Shown: in pieces, positions 1-7,478 of the stretch | Layout of the letters: each line of letters begins with the position of its first letter | Numbering within the stretch: the first letter of the stretch is position 1 | NCBI GenBank assembly: GCA_964404765.1 | Contig: CAYOLL010000123.1 | Location: 1-18,307 of the forward strand | Length of the DNA: 18,307 nucleotides | Origin: CAYOLL01 sp964404765 [NCBI: uncultured Gemmatimonadota bacterium] | GTDB lineage: Bacteria > 4572-55 | Direction of reading: 5' to 3' | Notes under the pieces: model-generated | What the model saw: the letters and a program-made list of their open reading frames with translations, nothing else | Databases searched by the model: none | Told to the model about the DNA's origin: nothing | Translations under genes and position numbers: made by a program

Positions 1-3
1 TGC

Positions 4-175
4 AAAAAGATTCCTTCGGAATGACAGTGTTCGACAAGTCGTTGACTAGTACACTATTTTAAAAAAAGATGCTTTCAGCATGACAATCTTGCCCTGTGCT
101 TAACTTAATGACATTGGATGGACAGGATAAAATACTTTTGTACTTGCCTTTCCATCCTGTTCATCCTGTCTATCC
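4..175. repeat. Intergenic dyad repeats at left edge
   Basis: Two short units (about 4-26 and 64-86) share the form AAAGAT-C-TTC-G-ATGACA. Each folds into a 5-bp stem with a TTC loop (ATTCC/GGAAT and ATGCT/AGCAT), and the stem changes are compensatory. A second inverted repeat pairs GGATGGACAGGAT (116-128) with ATCCTGTCTATCC (163-175), 12 of 13 positions. This looks like host intergenic dispersed-repeat material. No gene is seen here. Confidence 0.4.
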
Positions 176-179
176 ATGT

Positions 180-368
180 TCATATCCTTTTTAAATTCCA
201 TGCCACATAAACCTTGTGCCGGATAAAGAGTTCCATACGCGCGCTGTAATCGTCAGCAAATCGGCCTGAGTAGTGCGCTTGACCAGCAAAACTTTGCTCC
301 GCAAACCGGTCAATGCGATAAATTAAAGGCAGATCTAAAAAAAGTCTTGGATTATGAAGAAGATTCGG
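180..368 (-). other. Open frame without a start codon, possible gene remnant
   Basis: A 62-codon open frame on the - strand runs from just after a stop to a TGA at 180-182. It has a protein-like composition (segments FAEQSFAGQAHYSGRFADDY and MELFIRHKVYVAWNLK) but no ATG except an internal one and no ribosome binding site. It overlaps the cas2-like frame on the other strand between about 310 and 368, so at most one of the two is genuine there. It may be the tail of a broken gene or part of a dispersed intergenic repeat. I do not recognise a family. Confidence 0.2.
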
Positions 369-454
369 TTATACTCTTTGCGTCGTCGGCCAGGAAATGG
401 TTAGACAAGGAGATTTTGGGCGTAGAAAAGCGCTCCACCGACAACTTTCTGTAA
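308..454 (+). pseudogene. cas2: Probable cas2 3' fragment
   Basis: The + frame ending with TAA at 452-454 reads DKLKADLKKVLDYEEDSVIL and then a segment ending EILGVEKRSTDNFL. The stretch of basic helix, 'D-Y-E-E-D-S-V' turn and strand, with a C-terminal 'G-x-E-K...D-N' tail, resembles the last half of Cas2, the small ferredoxin-fold nuclease subunit of the Cas1-Cas2 spacer integrase. The frame has no start codon and an in-frame TAA lies at 224-226, so the N-terminal half (first strand with its catalytic aspartate) is missing. The position supports the call: it is on the array strand and 244 bp upstream of the first repeat, where cas2 commonly sits next to the leader. It is recognised by motif only, and chance resemblance is possible. 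Confidence 0.45.
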
Positions 455-698
455 CGTGTTGAAAATACTGTAGTTATGAAAATGCCGGTCGTCGAGGGGA
501 GAAAAAAGCGTGGTTTTGATCGCCAATGTGCGCCGGTCTGACCCGCGATGAAGCCTGTAAGTGATTACTGCTCTTTAACATAGTCAAAGTCGTCGTACCC
601 CGGTGTTTTTACGTTATCGCCCATCGACGACAAAACGGCCCCAAAATTTTCGCTAAAAAGCACACTTAAGTGCTTATTTTTCAACGCCGCTTCAGCGG
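455..698 (+). promoter_or_regulatory. CRISPR leader-like region
   Basis: This non-coding stretch separates the cas2-like fragment from the first repeat and is the expected place for the array promoter and Cas1-Cas2 docking sequence. It contains the palindrome CACTTAAGTG (about 664-673) in an A/T-rich setting. A perfect hairpin, GCCGC-TTCA-GCGGC (686-699), abuts the first repeat. Orientation is inferred from the repeat ending in ATTGAAAT, like the 5' handle of many type I/III crRNAs, and from the degenerate repeat at the other end of the locus. A - strand open frame over 565-759 reads through the first repeat and is treated as chance. Confidence 0.5.
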
Positions 699-1650
699 CT
701 TCTAATCGCACTAATGTAGGATTGAAATTGAAATTGTGATGCAAGTTTGCATCTTGCATCTTTACCTTCTAATCGCACTAATGTAGGATTGAAATATCGG
801 ACTCAATGGCGGCGAAACTCATAGGGAACTCCTTCTAATCGCACTAATGTAGGATTGAAATAAAGGCGCAAAAGCGGACAGCCTCGGCGAGGCTTTCACT
901 TCTAATCGCACTAATGTAGGATTGAAATCAGGCTTACAAATCAGGGGACGAGGCGATCTGCAAGCTTCTAATCGCACTAATGTAGGATTGAAATCCCATC
1001 GCCACCGATTGGATTTTGGCGCGGAAGCCGCTTCTAATCGCACTAATGTAGGATTGAAATGATCGAGCGCCACCTGGCCGCGAACCCCTCTCCTGCTTCT
1101 AATCGCACTAATGTAGGATTGAAATCTTTTTATGTCAAAAGTGATGCCACGGTGTCTATTCACTTCTAATCGCACTAATGTAGGATTGAAATTTTTGAAC
1201 TCCTACTTTAGTTCGTTTCTGAAAGTTGCCGCTTCTAATCGCACTAATGTAGGATTGAAATCAAATTATGATCGCTGCATCTGGCCTCCGCGGCCATTCT
1301 TCTAATCGCACTAATGTAGGATTGAAATTTGGTATTTAGGGGTTCATTATAGACATGAAAATAACTTCTAATCGCACTAATGTAGGATTGAAATGACGGC
1401 TCATGGGAAGATTTTGTGAACACGTTGTACTTCTAATCGCACTAATGTAGGATTGAAATCTTGAAAAAATTTACAGTGTCAATTGATGAAATCCTCCCCT
1501 TCTAATCGCACTAATGTAGGATTGAAATTTGCCTACCCGGCAGCAGCCGGAACCGCCTACACGCTTCTAATCGCACTAATGTAGGATTGAAATTGTTTTC
1601 CCGGCGTTGGTCAAGGTATACGCGCTGCGCTTCTAATCGCACTAATGTAG
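699..1650 (+). CRISPR. CRISPR array, leader-proximal part (14 full repeats, 15th cut)
   Basis: Fourteen identical 30-nt repeats begin CTTCTAATCGCACTAATG and end TAGGATTGAAAT. They start at 699, 766, 832, 899, 965, 1031, 1096, 1163, 1232, 1299, 1365, 1430, 1499 and 1564. Spacers are 35-39 nt and all differ. The 15th repeat starts at 1630 and keeps only 21 nt (to 1650) before changing to TGTTGATTCT, the left end of the integrated element. The repeat type suggests a type I or III system; no effector cas genes are in the window. Spacer 1 (729-765) is unusual in carrying an 8-bp inverted repeat. Confidence 0.98.
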
Positions 1651-1660
1651 TGTTGATTCT
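1640..1660. other. attL: attL (CRISPR half-repeat / element left end)
   Basis: Core CACTAATGTAG (1640-1650) is shared with attR. To its left is CRISPR repeat sequence; to its right the element begins TGTTGATTCT. The element-side arm TAGTGTTGAT (1648-1657) is the exact reverse complement of ATCAACACTA at attR. Confidence 0.92.
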
Positions 1661-1713
1661 ATGTTTCTTAAGTCTATGAAATATAAGCACTTAAGCCACA
1701 TTTTAAAAGCCAG

Positions 1714-1732
1714 TTACTACACCATTACTACA
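1714..1732. promoter_or_regulatory. Candidate integrase arm-type sites, left end
   Basis: TTACTACA occurs twice, at 1714-1721 and 1725-1732, 11 bp apart. The related TCTACTACA lies at 16763-16771 and the inverted TTAGTAGTAG at 16718-16727 near the other end. Repeated short motifs near both ends, away from the core palindrome, are where a recombinase with an arm-binding N-terminus would bind. This is inferred from motif sharing only. Confidence 0.3.
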
Positions 1733-1857
1733 GACTGCCTAATTAACTGCCATTTTTGGCTATTTTTGGTCAAAATGTTTCACAGAATGTTTAGTTAGGC
1801 AGCGAACCAATCAACCGCCGCGCCTCGTTAAGCGTGGCACTTTCAAAGGAGGATGCT

Positions 1858-2285
1858 ATGGGACAGACGTATCAGTCGATTGTGATCAACGCCCCAGTGG
1901 AAAAAGTGTGACCGCGATCCGCGATTTCCACGATATGGGGTGGGCTCCCAATGTGATTACGAAAGTCGAAGTCATAGGTGATAAGAAAGGGGACGAAGTG
2001 GGTGCCGGACGAGTCCTCAATGATGCGTTCCGAGAAACGCTGCGGGAACTGAATAATGATGCTCGCAGCTTCGCGTACAGTATTGACGACGGCCCGCCCC
2101 CGGTGGCAAAGGCAGACATCAGCAACTACATCGGCAGGTTATCAGTTCGCCCGGTGACTGAAGGAGGAGGCACGTTCGTCGAGTGGTCGTCGGCATGGGA
2201 ACGCAACGACAAAGCTACTTCGGAGTTTTGTCACGGCATCTACGTGGCTCTCCTTGCGGACATGAAAAAGAGTTTAGAACGCTGA
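1858..2285 (+). pseudogene. SRPBCC-like (polyketide cyclase/START fold) gene with a frameshift
   Basis: A very good ribosome binding site, AAAGGAGG, precedes ATG at 1858. The frame gives MGQTYQSIVINAPVEKV and then TGA at 1909-1911. One added G after 1910 would read V-W-T-A-I-R-D-F and join the following frame, which is open to 2285 (AIRDFHDMGWAPNVITKVEV onward). The start pattern 'S-I-x-I-N-A-P-V-E-K-V-W-x-A-I-R-D-F', a G-x-x-R-x-L centre and a C-terminal helix fit the SRPBCC ligand-binding fold at usual length (about 140 aa). The simplest reading is a 1-bp deletion, real or a sequencing error. A shorter product from GTG at 1908 would lack the first strand. The surrounding DNA is more GC-rich than the next genes, which suggests separate acquisition. 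Ligand and role are unknown. Confidence 0.7.
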
Positions 2286-2590
2286 ACATAACGTCCCCCA
2301 GACGAATCGCTGCCCAACAACCGGTTGCACGCACCAAGTCCGTCAATATACCAAGCGTTGTTGCTCGGCCCGGCAAGGCTTGCTGCTCGCGTCAACGGCC
2401 TTCTCCAATTCAACGAAGGGCGGCGGTGGGTTTGGTAAGTCCGACGATCCAACGCCACAAAAGTTTCGTGATAGGCGGCAAGGTTGTTGTCACCGGCAGT
2501 GAGAATTGACACAAAAACGGCAGTATAAATTGATACACTTTGGCAAGTGGATTACCTTGATCTCTTCTTAACTAATAAAGTTTATTCACA
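2286..2590. other. Gene-free GC-rich remnant region
   Basis: No convincing gene. It holds an attC-like half-site GCCCAAC (2312-2318) followed by AACCGGTTGCAC, and near its end two related words, AATTGACACAAAAACGG and AATTGATACACTTTGG (about 2505-2545), in direct orientation, reminiscent of multiple terminal repeats of some insertion sequences. Neither has a partner that would confirm an integron cassette or an IS. Short open frames on both strands lack ribosome binding sites and recognisable motifs. Confidence 0.3.
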
Positions 2591-2600
2591 AAAATAAAAA

Positions 2601-2636
2601 AAGCCGCCTACTGGTCAAAGTAGGCGGCTTTTTTAG
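2601..2636. terminator. Strong bidirectional terminator
   Basis: An 11-bp perfect stem AAGCCGCCTAC / GTAGGCGGCTT with loop TGGTCAAA is flanked by an A-tract on the left and TTTTTT on the right. It would stop transcripts from either direction, separating the SRPBCC-like region from the next gene. Confidence 0.85.
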
Positions 2637-2728
2637 CATTTCAGATTTAAGTAATAGCTCCTTTTTGCTCTTAAATTACAAATAATGCACAAGAAAAAGC
2701 ACTTTATAGAATGTTAATAGAATTTGGC

Positions 2729-2801
2729 CCCCCTCTAATCACAGTTAAGACTGTATTTTGTATATTAACTGTATATTGACCCCCTCTAACGCACAGTTAA
2801 G
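2729..2801. repeat. Direct repeat pair upstream of the 2981 gene
   Basis: CCCCCTCTAA followed within 2-3 nt by ACAGTTAAG occurs at 2729-2749 and again at 2780-2801, one copy about 51 bp after the other. An inverted TTAACTGT lies between them (about 2765-2772). The spacing of about five helical turns suggests an operator or a recombination remnant. Confidence 0.4.
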
Positions 2802-2897
2802 GCACAACCCCGTTAATTAACATCCCAAGCCCCTCGGCCTTTTGCGCTTGTGTCGCTACACTTTCAAGATAATCTGACCGCGCTCAGCTATGAACTA

Positions 2898-2926
2898 TTG
2901 ACAAGGCCGGTAAGAAATGATATAAT
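2898..2926 (+). promoter_or_regulatory. Consensus sigma70-type promoter
   Basis: TTGACA (2898-2903) and TATAAT (2921-2926) both match consensus exactly, with the optimal 17-bp spacer. It points to the gene starting at 2981 and would give a leader of about 48 nt. A perfect match predicts strong transcription unless repressed by something bound to the direct repeats just upstream. Confidence 0.75.
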
Positions 2927-2980
2927 CGTGTTATGGCTTTGGAATGTTTTGGCGAAGGCTATAAAAAATAGGGGATTGAT

Positions 2981-4126
2981 GTGCTCTACCTTCTTTCCGG
3001 TTTAATCTTTATTTTAGCCGTTTACTTTTCCGTTAAATACGGCTTACAACAGACAATTGATTTTATCAAAGCCCGTGGGTTAGGCGGTCTTTTGATTTTC
3101 TTGGTTTTTTTAACCTGTATCAAAGATAATACAATCGACAAACTCAGCTATGATAACCGCCGCCTGACTTCCAATAATAACGGGTTGCAAACCGAAACCG
3201 AAAATTTAAAAGCACAACTGGCTCTGGCCGAACGAAATAATACTGACCTTATTCAGATCGAAAAGTCAAAGGCAGTCATCGCTATTGCAGAACGAGATTC
3301 GCTCAATAAACTTTTAGAGGTTTATCTGACGACGGACGAAGGTTTATGGAAGGCGGCATTAGATTTAGAGGACGCCGGCAACTTGGAAAGCGCGTATCCC
3401 TATTATCAAAAGATAGTTGCCTGGCACCCCGGCAGCCAATTTACTGCGGCAGCATCAAAAAAAATTGATGACGCAAAAGCTTCGATCCGACAACGATTTA
3501 AAGAACTTAAAAAGGGTCTGAGCGTTACAAATGCAAATGCCGCGCTTCAAAAAATAGATGACTTTAGCTTGCAGGCGGAATTTGATTCTTTAACTTACAC
3601 GCAATGCCAAGAATTACACGCAGACTATGCTAAATTAGCGGTAATAGAAGAAAATAGGAATAGGATTGCTAAAAAATTCGGGGTCGAGATTGTTGAGATA
3701 AAATCGTATTGGAGATTAATCGCAACAACGGAAAGCGCGATTTTAGCGCCCTGTATTAAACTGAAAATTAAAAATGTTGGGGATAAATCGCTGGAATCAT
3801 TATGGCTTTTAACCTCATTTGATGATATTGCAAAAAAAGAGCAATTTGGCAACTGCAAAACCAGTATAGTATCCTCAATGGATTCCCCCTTAAAAGTAGG
3901 ATTTTCAAAAGAGGCGCTCATTAAAAGTGATACCGGTATAAATATGATTGGTATGCTTCTGGGCAACCTTGCTCTTACTGAGATTTTGGCATATCCAGAA
4001 AAAGCGAAGGAGAAATTACCGGAATTACAAGCAAATATTTATATTGATCCGCTTGGTTTTTCCAGCGAAAACGAGCTTCTTTTATCCCTGGATATTGATA
4101 AAAAAGTCATGCCGGGATTAAATTGA
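2981..4126 (+). CDS. Membrane-anchored coiled-coil protein with TPR-like segment, unknown function
   Basis: A 381-aa protein with a GTG start, chosen because AGGGGA lies about 5 nt upstream; the overlapping ATG is in a frame that stops after eight codons. Residues 2-17 and 33-47 are hydrophobic and likely form two membrane helices. Residues 55-112 are a charged, Leu/Glu-rich coiled coil. Residues about 120-172 (W-K-A-A-L-D-L-E-D-A-G-N-L-E-S-A-Y-P-Y-Y) look like one or two tetratricopeptide helix pairs. Residues about 215-381 are strand-rich with an 'L-K-I-K-N-V-G-D-K-S-L' turn, suggesting a beta-sandwich. It stands alone behind a consensus promoter, convergent with the - strand genes that follow. 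I recognise no family; a signalling or scaffold role at the membrane is only a guess. Confidence 0.85.
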   Translation: MLYLLSGLIFILAVYFSVKYGLQQTIDFIKARGLGGLLIFLVFLTCIKDNTIDKLSYDNRRLTSNNNGLQTETENLKAQLALAERNNTDLIQIEKSKAVIAIAERDSLNKLLEVYLTTDEGLWKAALDLEDAGNLESAYPYYQKIVAWHPGSQFTAAASKKIDDAKASIRQRFKELKKGLSVTNANAALQKIDDFSLQAEFDSLTYTQCQELHADYAKLAVIEENRNRIAKKFGVEIVEIKSYWRLIATTESAILAPCIKLKIKNVGDKSLESLWLLTSFDDIAKKEQFGNCKTSIVSSMDSPLKVGFSKEALIKSDTGINMIGMLLGNLALTEILAYPEKAKEKLPELQANIYIDPLGFSSENELLLSLDIDKKVMPGLN

Positions 4127-4169
4127 GTAAGTAACCAAGCTGATAGGGTAGCGTCGAGTATCATCCAGT

Positions 4170-4283
4170 TCATTCGCTCAGAATTTGGCACTTAGCCACA
4201 TTCGGTTCTAAAGAACTTTCTGTATCTAACCAGGCCCCAAGCTTTAAAATACCTGCTTTGATTGCGTCAATATTAGTCTGCAT
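4170..4283 (-). CDS. Small ORF (37 aa) sharing a motif with the ParB-methyltransferase
   Basis: ATG at 4283 is preceded by AGGAGG about 10 nt upstream. The product is 37 residues and contains S-S-L-E-P-N-V near its end, the same word as residues 194-200 of the ParB-methyltransferase at 8314-9621. At DNA level 4196-4223 and 9021-9048 agree at 26 of 28 positions (both contain GGTTCTAAAGAACTTT). The rest does not match. It could be a small real gene or, more likely, a broken copy of a relative of the methyltransferase. Function is unknown. Confidence 0.4.
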   Translation of the reverse strand: MQTNIDAIKAGILKLGAWLDTESSLEPNVAKCQILSE

Positions 4284-4400
4284 TATCTACCTACCTCCTG
4301 CATACTGCGCTGCACGTCGAACGGCTTTCAAACAAAACATGTTTTCGGGCTACGTTGGTCTCGTCACATCCAACGCCATGATTATAAGATAGCGTTGACA

Positions 4401-4661
4401 TCAGCGTTTATATTTTGCTCCACATGCCGGGCATAGTTTTGACTCTTTATTTAGCTCGTTTCCACAGTTACGGCACACATATCGCTTTTGTCGGGCAATC
4501 GAGAACCCATATAAAAGGATAATAAAACCGGCAATAGGCCCGATAACCGTAAAAAAGGTGAAAATAATGAGCGCAATCCCCAAAAGCTCCAGCAAACAGC
4601 CAAAACCAATCTTATCTTTGGCGATCTCTTTTTTGGTGGGGTAAAAAAGTTCTTGATCCAT
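4401..4661 (-). CDS. Small membrane protein with C-terminal zinc ribbon
   Basis: An 86-aa protein; ATG at 4661 has GGAG 7 nt upstream. Residues about 18-55 are strongly hydrophobic and form one long or two short membrane helices (G-F-G-C-L-L-E-L-L-G then F-F-T-V-I-G-P-I-A-G-F-I-I-L-L). The C-terminal tail has C63-x-x-C66 and C77-x-x-C80, a classic zinc-ribbon double knuckle of the Y-V-C-R-N-C-G / L-C-P-A-C-G type found in many small membrane proteins. The ribbon is probably cytoplasmic. It lies downstream of the lipoprotein gene on the same strand with a 93-nt gap, so the two may be co-transcribed. The exact function is unknown. Confidence 0.85.
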   Translation of the reverse strand: MDQELFYPTKKEIAKDKIGFGCLLELLGIALIIFTFFTVIGPIAGFIILLYGFSIARQKRYVCRNCGNELNKESKLCPACGAKYKR

Positions 4662-4754
4662 TTTAGTCTCCTGCTAAACAAAGTGAAGCTGTTAAGTTGA
4701 ACGCTAAAATATTAACATCCGGTCATTTCAATTAAGCAGATAGTGCAATAGATG

Positions 4755-7409
4755 TTAGTCAAACCAGGACAACTTTTTGGCTTTATCAACTTTTGGCGAA
4801 GATATTTCGCTGAATTGACAATCTCTTAAAGATACGGTCAACAACTTTCCCCGGCATCTACCGTAAAGCTTTACTTCCATACCCTTCTTAAGTTCAGCTA
4901 TAATTTGCTCGTACGACTTATCAAAATAGCAGTCTAATGAAAAAAATGAATCTTGTACTTTCAGGCTGATGTAGATATCGTTACCAAAACCCTTCTTAAT
5001 ACCATCTACTGTGCCGGAAACTAGCAAAACTTTGTCTTTATACTTAATATCGGAAGCAACTTCATTACTATTATAATCCGCGATAATTGTATTAGCCGCC
5101 ACAGACTCTATATTTGGCTCGACATGTTGATCAGCAGTTGGCCATTTGGCCAAAATAAGCTGACCCGTTGAGTCGTAATCGGCAATCATGCTTTCACTGC
5201 CATTCTCGTTATAGGCAATAAATCTCATTGCATAGCTAAAACTACCCATTACCAAACTACCATTTGTCCCATAGCGCGCTATATGGGTTAATCTGTTTTT
5301 ATCGTCATATTCAGCTTTCCTTATGGCATAGCCTTCGGGGCATAACGCCGATTGTCCATTTGTTCCAAAAAGAGCTTCTTCAACAAGATTTCCGTTCTGA
5401 TCAAACTTCCGCTGTACGCTAGCATATCCCCTGTTACACAATATCAACTGACCGTCTGTACCAAGCAACGATTCTTCAATAAGATTATTTTTTTCGTCAT
5501 AATGTGCCCGAGCAATCGCAAACCCTTCACTACTTATGATTGATTGCCCGTCTGTGCCAAAATATTTTGTTGCTGTCGAATTACCATTTTCGTCATATTC
5601 TTTTTGAGCGACCGCATAGCCATCTTTGCTTAAGATCGGTTTTCCGTCCACGCCATAGTATGCCGTTTTTATCAAACGATTATTATTATCAAATTCCCTT
5701 TGCATAGAGGCATAACCGTCTTTAATTTGAAAAGGTTGTCCATATATATCAAAATATGATTCCTCAATAACATTTCCTTTGTCATCATATCTCAAACGAG
5801 CAGACGAGTACCCATTTTTGTACAAAACCGGTTTCCCGTCTATGCCAAAGAATGAAGCTGCAATCAAGTTATCTTTTTGATCATACTGTTTGCTTACAAT
5901 CGCATACCCATCGTCGAGTAGCACCGGTTGCCCATCTACTCCAAAAAATTTCGCTTCAATTACGTTGTCTCTTTCGTCGTTTTTCCAACGGACGTAAGCA
6001 TAACCACTCTTATTTAATATAGGCTGCGCGTTTATGTCAAAATATGCCTCTGCAGCACGATAACCATAGCCATCATATTTCCATCGAATAGATGCATAGC
6101 CATCTTTGTGCAAAACAGGCTGTCCGTCTATTCCAATATAAACTTCCTCTATCGTGTTACCCTTGTCGTCATGTTTCCATCTTGACGTTGCATAACCATC
6201 TTTGCTTAAGATCGGTTTTCCGTCCACGCCATAGTATGCCGTTTTTATCAAACGATTATTATTATCAAATTCCCTTTGCATAGAGGCATAACCGTCTTTA
6301 ATTTGAAAAGGTTGTCCATATATATCAAAATATGATTCCTCAATAACATTTCCTTTGTCATCATATCTCAAACGAGCAGACGAGTACCCATTTTTGTACA
6401 AAACCGGTTTCCCGTCTATGCCAAAGAATGAAGCTGCAATCAAGTTATCTTTTTGATCATACTGTTTGCTTACAATCGCATACCCATCGTCGAGTAGCAC
6501 CGGTTGCCCATCTACTCCAAAAAATTTCGCTTCAATTACGTTGTCTCTTTCGTCGTTTTTCCAACGGACGTAAGCATAACCACTCTTATTTAATATAGGC
6601 TGCGCGTTTATGTCAAAATATGCCTCTGCAGCACGATAACCATAGCCATCATATTTCCATCGAATAGATGCATAGCCATCGGAGAGTAAAATCGGTTGTT
6701 CAAAAACATCAAAGTATGAGGTTTCTATTGGGTAACCACTCTGATTATATACACAAATCATTTTGTGGAAACCGTCGGTTCGCTTTAATGGAGATCCTGT
6801 GGCTGTTTTATAAGTCACAATTTTTTTATTGGGCTGTCTTTCTATTTCAATAAAAGCACTTACTTGTCCCTTATCTGTAGAATAGTACGCAAGTTGTGTT
6901 ACCTGTTTATGAGCATTAAGTCGGTAAACGAGATGAGATGTGCAAAATAGGCCATTCAGCGAAAAGGGTTTTTCTTTTTTGAAATAGAACATTTGTAGAG
7001 TAATGGAGTCAGTCTTACCATAATTCAATTTTATTCTGGTATAGGTACGTTCCAAAAAACTAAATGCAACTACCGTAGAGGTAGAGGAATCAACACCAGA
7101 ATGCTTATATTTTGCAACGAATTGTGTTGGAAAGTTGTTTTTATAAGAGACTTCAATAAACTTCCCTGAATAGTTTGACATATCTTTTATTTCATAGTTC
7201 GCTATTCGGCTCGACAAGAAATCTTTTTCAGGCAGGCTAACGAATACTTCGGTAGATGATAGTTCATCCAGACAGGTCACGTTGTAGGCAACCTTGATCT
7301 GGCTTTTCTGCGCAGTCAACCGATCGCTAAGCCATGAACTTATTTTTTCGCAAGCTACGAAGGATAGTGAAAATAAAAGCAAGAATATGCATACGAGAAT
7401 TCGGTTCAT
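4755..7409 (-). CDS. Lipoprotein with seventeen 32-residue tandem repeats and a C-terminal OB-fold
   Basis: 884 aa. The frame opens at 7436, but ATG at 7409 is preferred: GGAG sits about 6 nt before it, and it places the signal peptide first (MNRILVCIFLLLFSLSFVAC, lipobox ending at C20). Residues 21-211 are a strand-rich N-terminal domain. Residues 212-755 are 17 consecutive 32-aa units of the form D-G-Y-A-x-x-R-x-x-Y-D-x-x-G-N-x-I-E-x-x-Y-F-G-x-D-G-Q-P-V-L-x-K, reminiscent of YD/WG-type beta repeats. Residues about 775-870 resemble the tRNA_anti-like OB-fold seen in putative lipoproteins (V-L-L-V-S-G-T-V-D-G-I, then E-V-K-L-Y-G-R-C-R-G). It should be membrane-anchored outside the cytoplasm, perhaps binding a partner through the repeats. 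Units 2-6 and 8-12 are identical in DNA. No enzyme motif is seen. Confidence 0.9.
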   Translation of the reverse strand: MNRILVCIFLLLFSLSFVACEKISSWLSDRLTAQKSQIKVAYNVTCLDELSSTEVFVSLPEKDFLSSRIANYEIKDMSNYSGKFIEVSYKNNFPTQFVAKYKHSGVDSSTSTVVAFSFLERTYTRIKLNYGKTDSITLQMFYFKKEKPFSLNGLFCTSHLVYRLNAHKQVTQLAYYSTDKGQVSAFIEIERQPNKKIVTYKTATGSPLKRTDGFHKMICVYNQSGYPIETSYFDVFEQPILLSDGYASIRWKYDGYGYRAAEAYFDINAQPILNKSGYAYVRWKNDERDNVIEAKFFGVDGQPVLLDDGYAIVSKQYDQKDNLIAASFFGIDGKPVLYKNGYSSARLRYDDKGNVIEESYFDIYGQPFQIKDGYASMQREFDNNNRLIKTAYYGVDGKPILSKDGYATSRWKHDDKGNTIEEVYIGIDGQPVLHKDGYASIRWKYDGYGYRAAEAYFDINAQPILNKSGYAYVRWKNDERDNVIEAKFFGVDGQPVLLDDGYAIVSKQYDQKDNLIAASFFGIDGKPVLYKNGYSSARLRYDDKGNVIEESYFDIYGQPFQIKDGYASMQREFDNNNRLIKTAYYGVDGKPILSKDGYAVAQKEYDENGNSTATKYFGTDGQSIISSEGFAIARAHYDEKNNLIEESLLGTDGQLILCNRGYASVQRKFDQNGNLVEEALFGTNGQSALCPEGYAIRKAEYDDKNRLTHIARYGTNGSLVMGSFSYAMRFIAYNENGSESMIADYDSTGQLILAKWPTADQHVEPNIESVAANTIIADYNSNEVASDIKYKDKVLLVSGTVDGIKKGFGNDIYISLKVQDSFFSLDCYFDKSYEQIIAELKKGMEVKLYGRCRGKLLTVSLRDCQFSEISSPKVDKAKKLSWFD
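5620..6104. repeat. 485-bp perfect direct duplication, copy A
   Basis: It matches 6196-6680 base for base in my reading, offset 576 bp, which is exactly six 96-bp repeat units. It encodes five whole 32-aa units of the lipoprotein; a single divergent unit lies between the copies. Perfect identity, including third positions, implies a very recent unequal exchange or gene conversion. Confidence 0.95.
6196..6680. repeat. 485-bp perfect direct duplication, copy B
   Basis: Second copy of the block at 5620-6104, nearer the N-terminus of the encoded protein. Identity stops abruptly on both sides (A/G at the 5618/6194 side, T/G at 6105/6681), which defines the unit that was duplicated. Confidence 0.95.
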
Positions 7410-7478
7410 TGGAAACTCCATTTTACTGGGAATCAATTAGTTTTCACTTTGCAATTTCATTCGCCCTCAACGCGGCTT

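Noticed and set aside
565-1175. Two - strand open frames across the CRISPR array (64 and 118 codons)
   Set aside because: They consist largely of translated repeats (F-N-P-T-L-V-R-L-E recurring), lack ribosome binding sites and are explained by the 30-nt repeat.
2312-2510. Complete integron attC site after the SRPBCC-like gene
   Set aside because: GCCCAAC is present but no matching GTTGGGC or GTTAGGC partner with complementary inner arms was found within a normal attC length.
1886-2512. - strand frames of 79 and 90 codons and a + frame of 108 codons over the SRPBCC region
   Set aside because: They overlap the SRPBCC-like frame or the following remnant in other phases, are Arg/Ser-rich and have no motif or ribosome binding site.
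2505-2545. Insertion sequence end (IS21-like terminal repeats)
   Set aside because: Two related words are visible but there is no transposase frame and no opposite end in the window.
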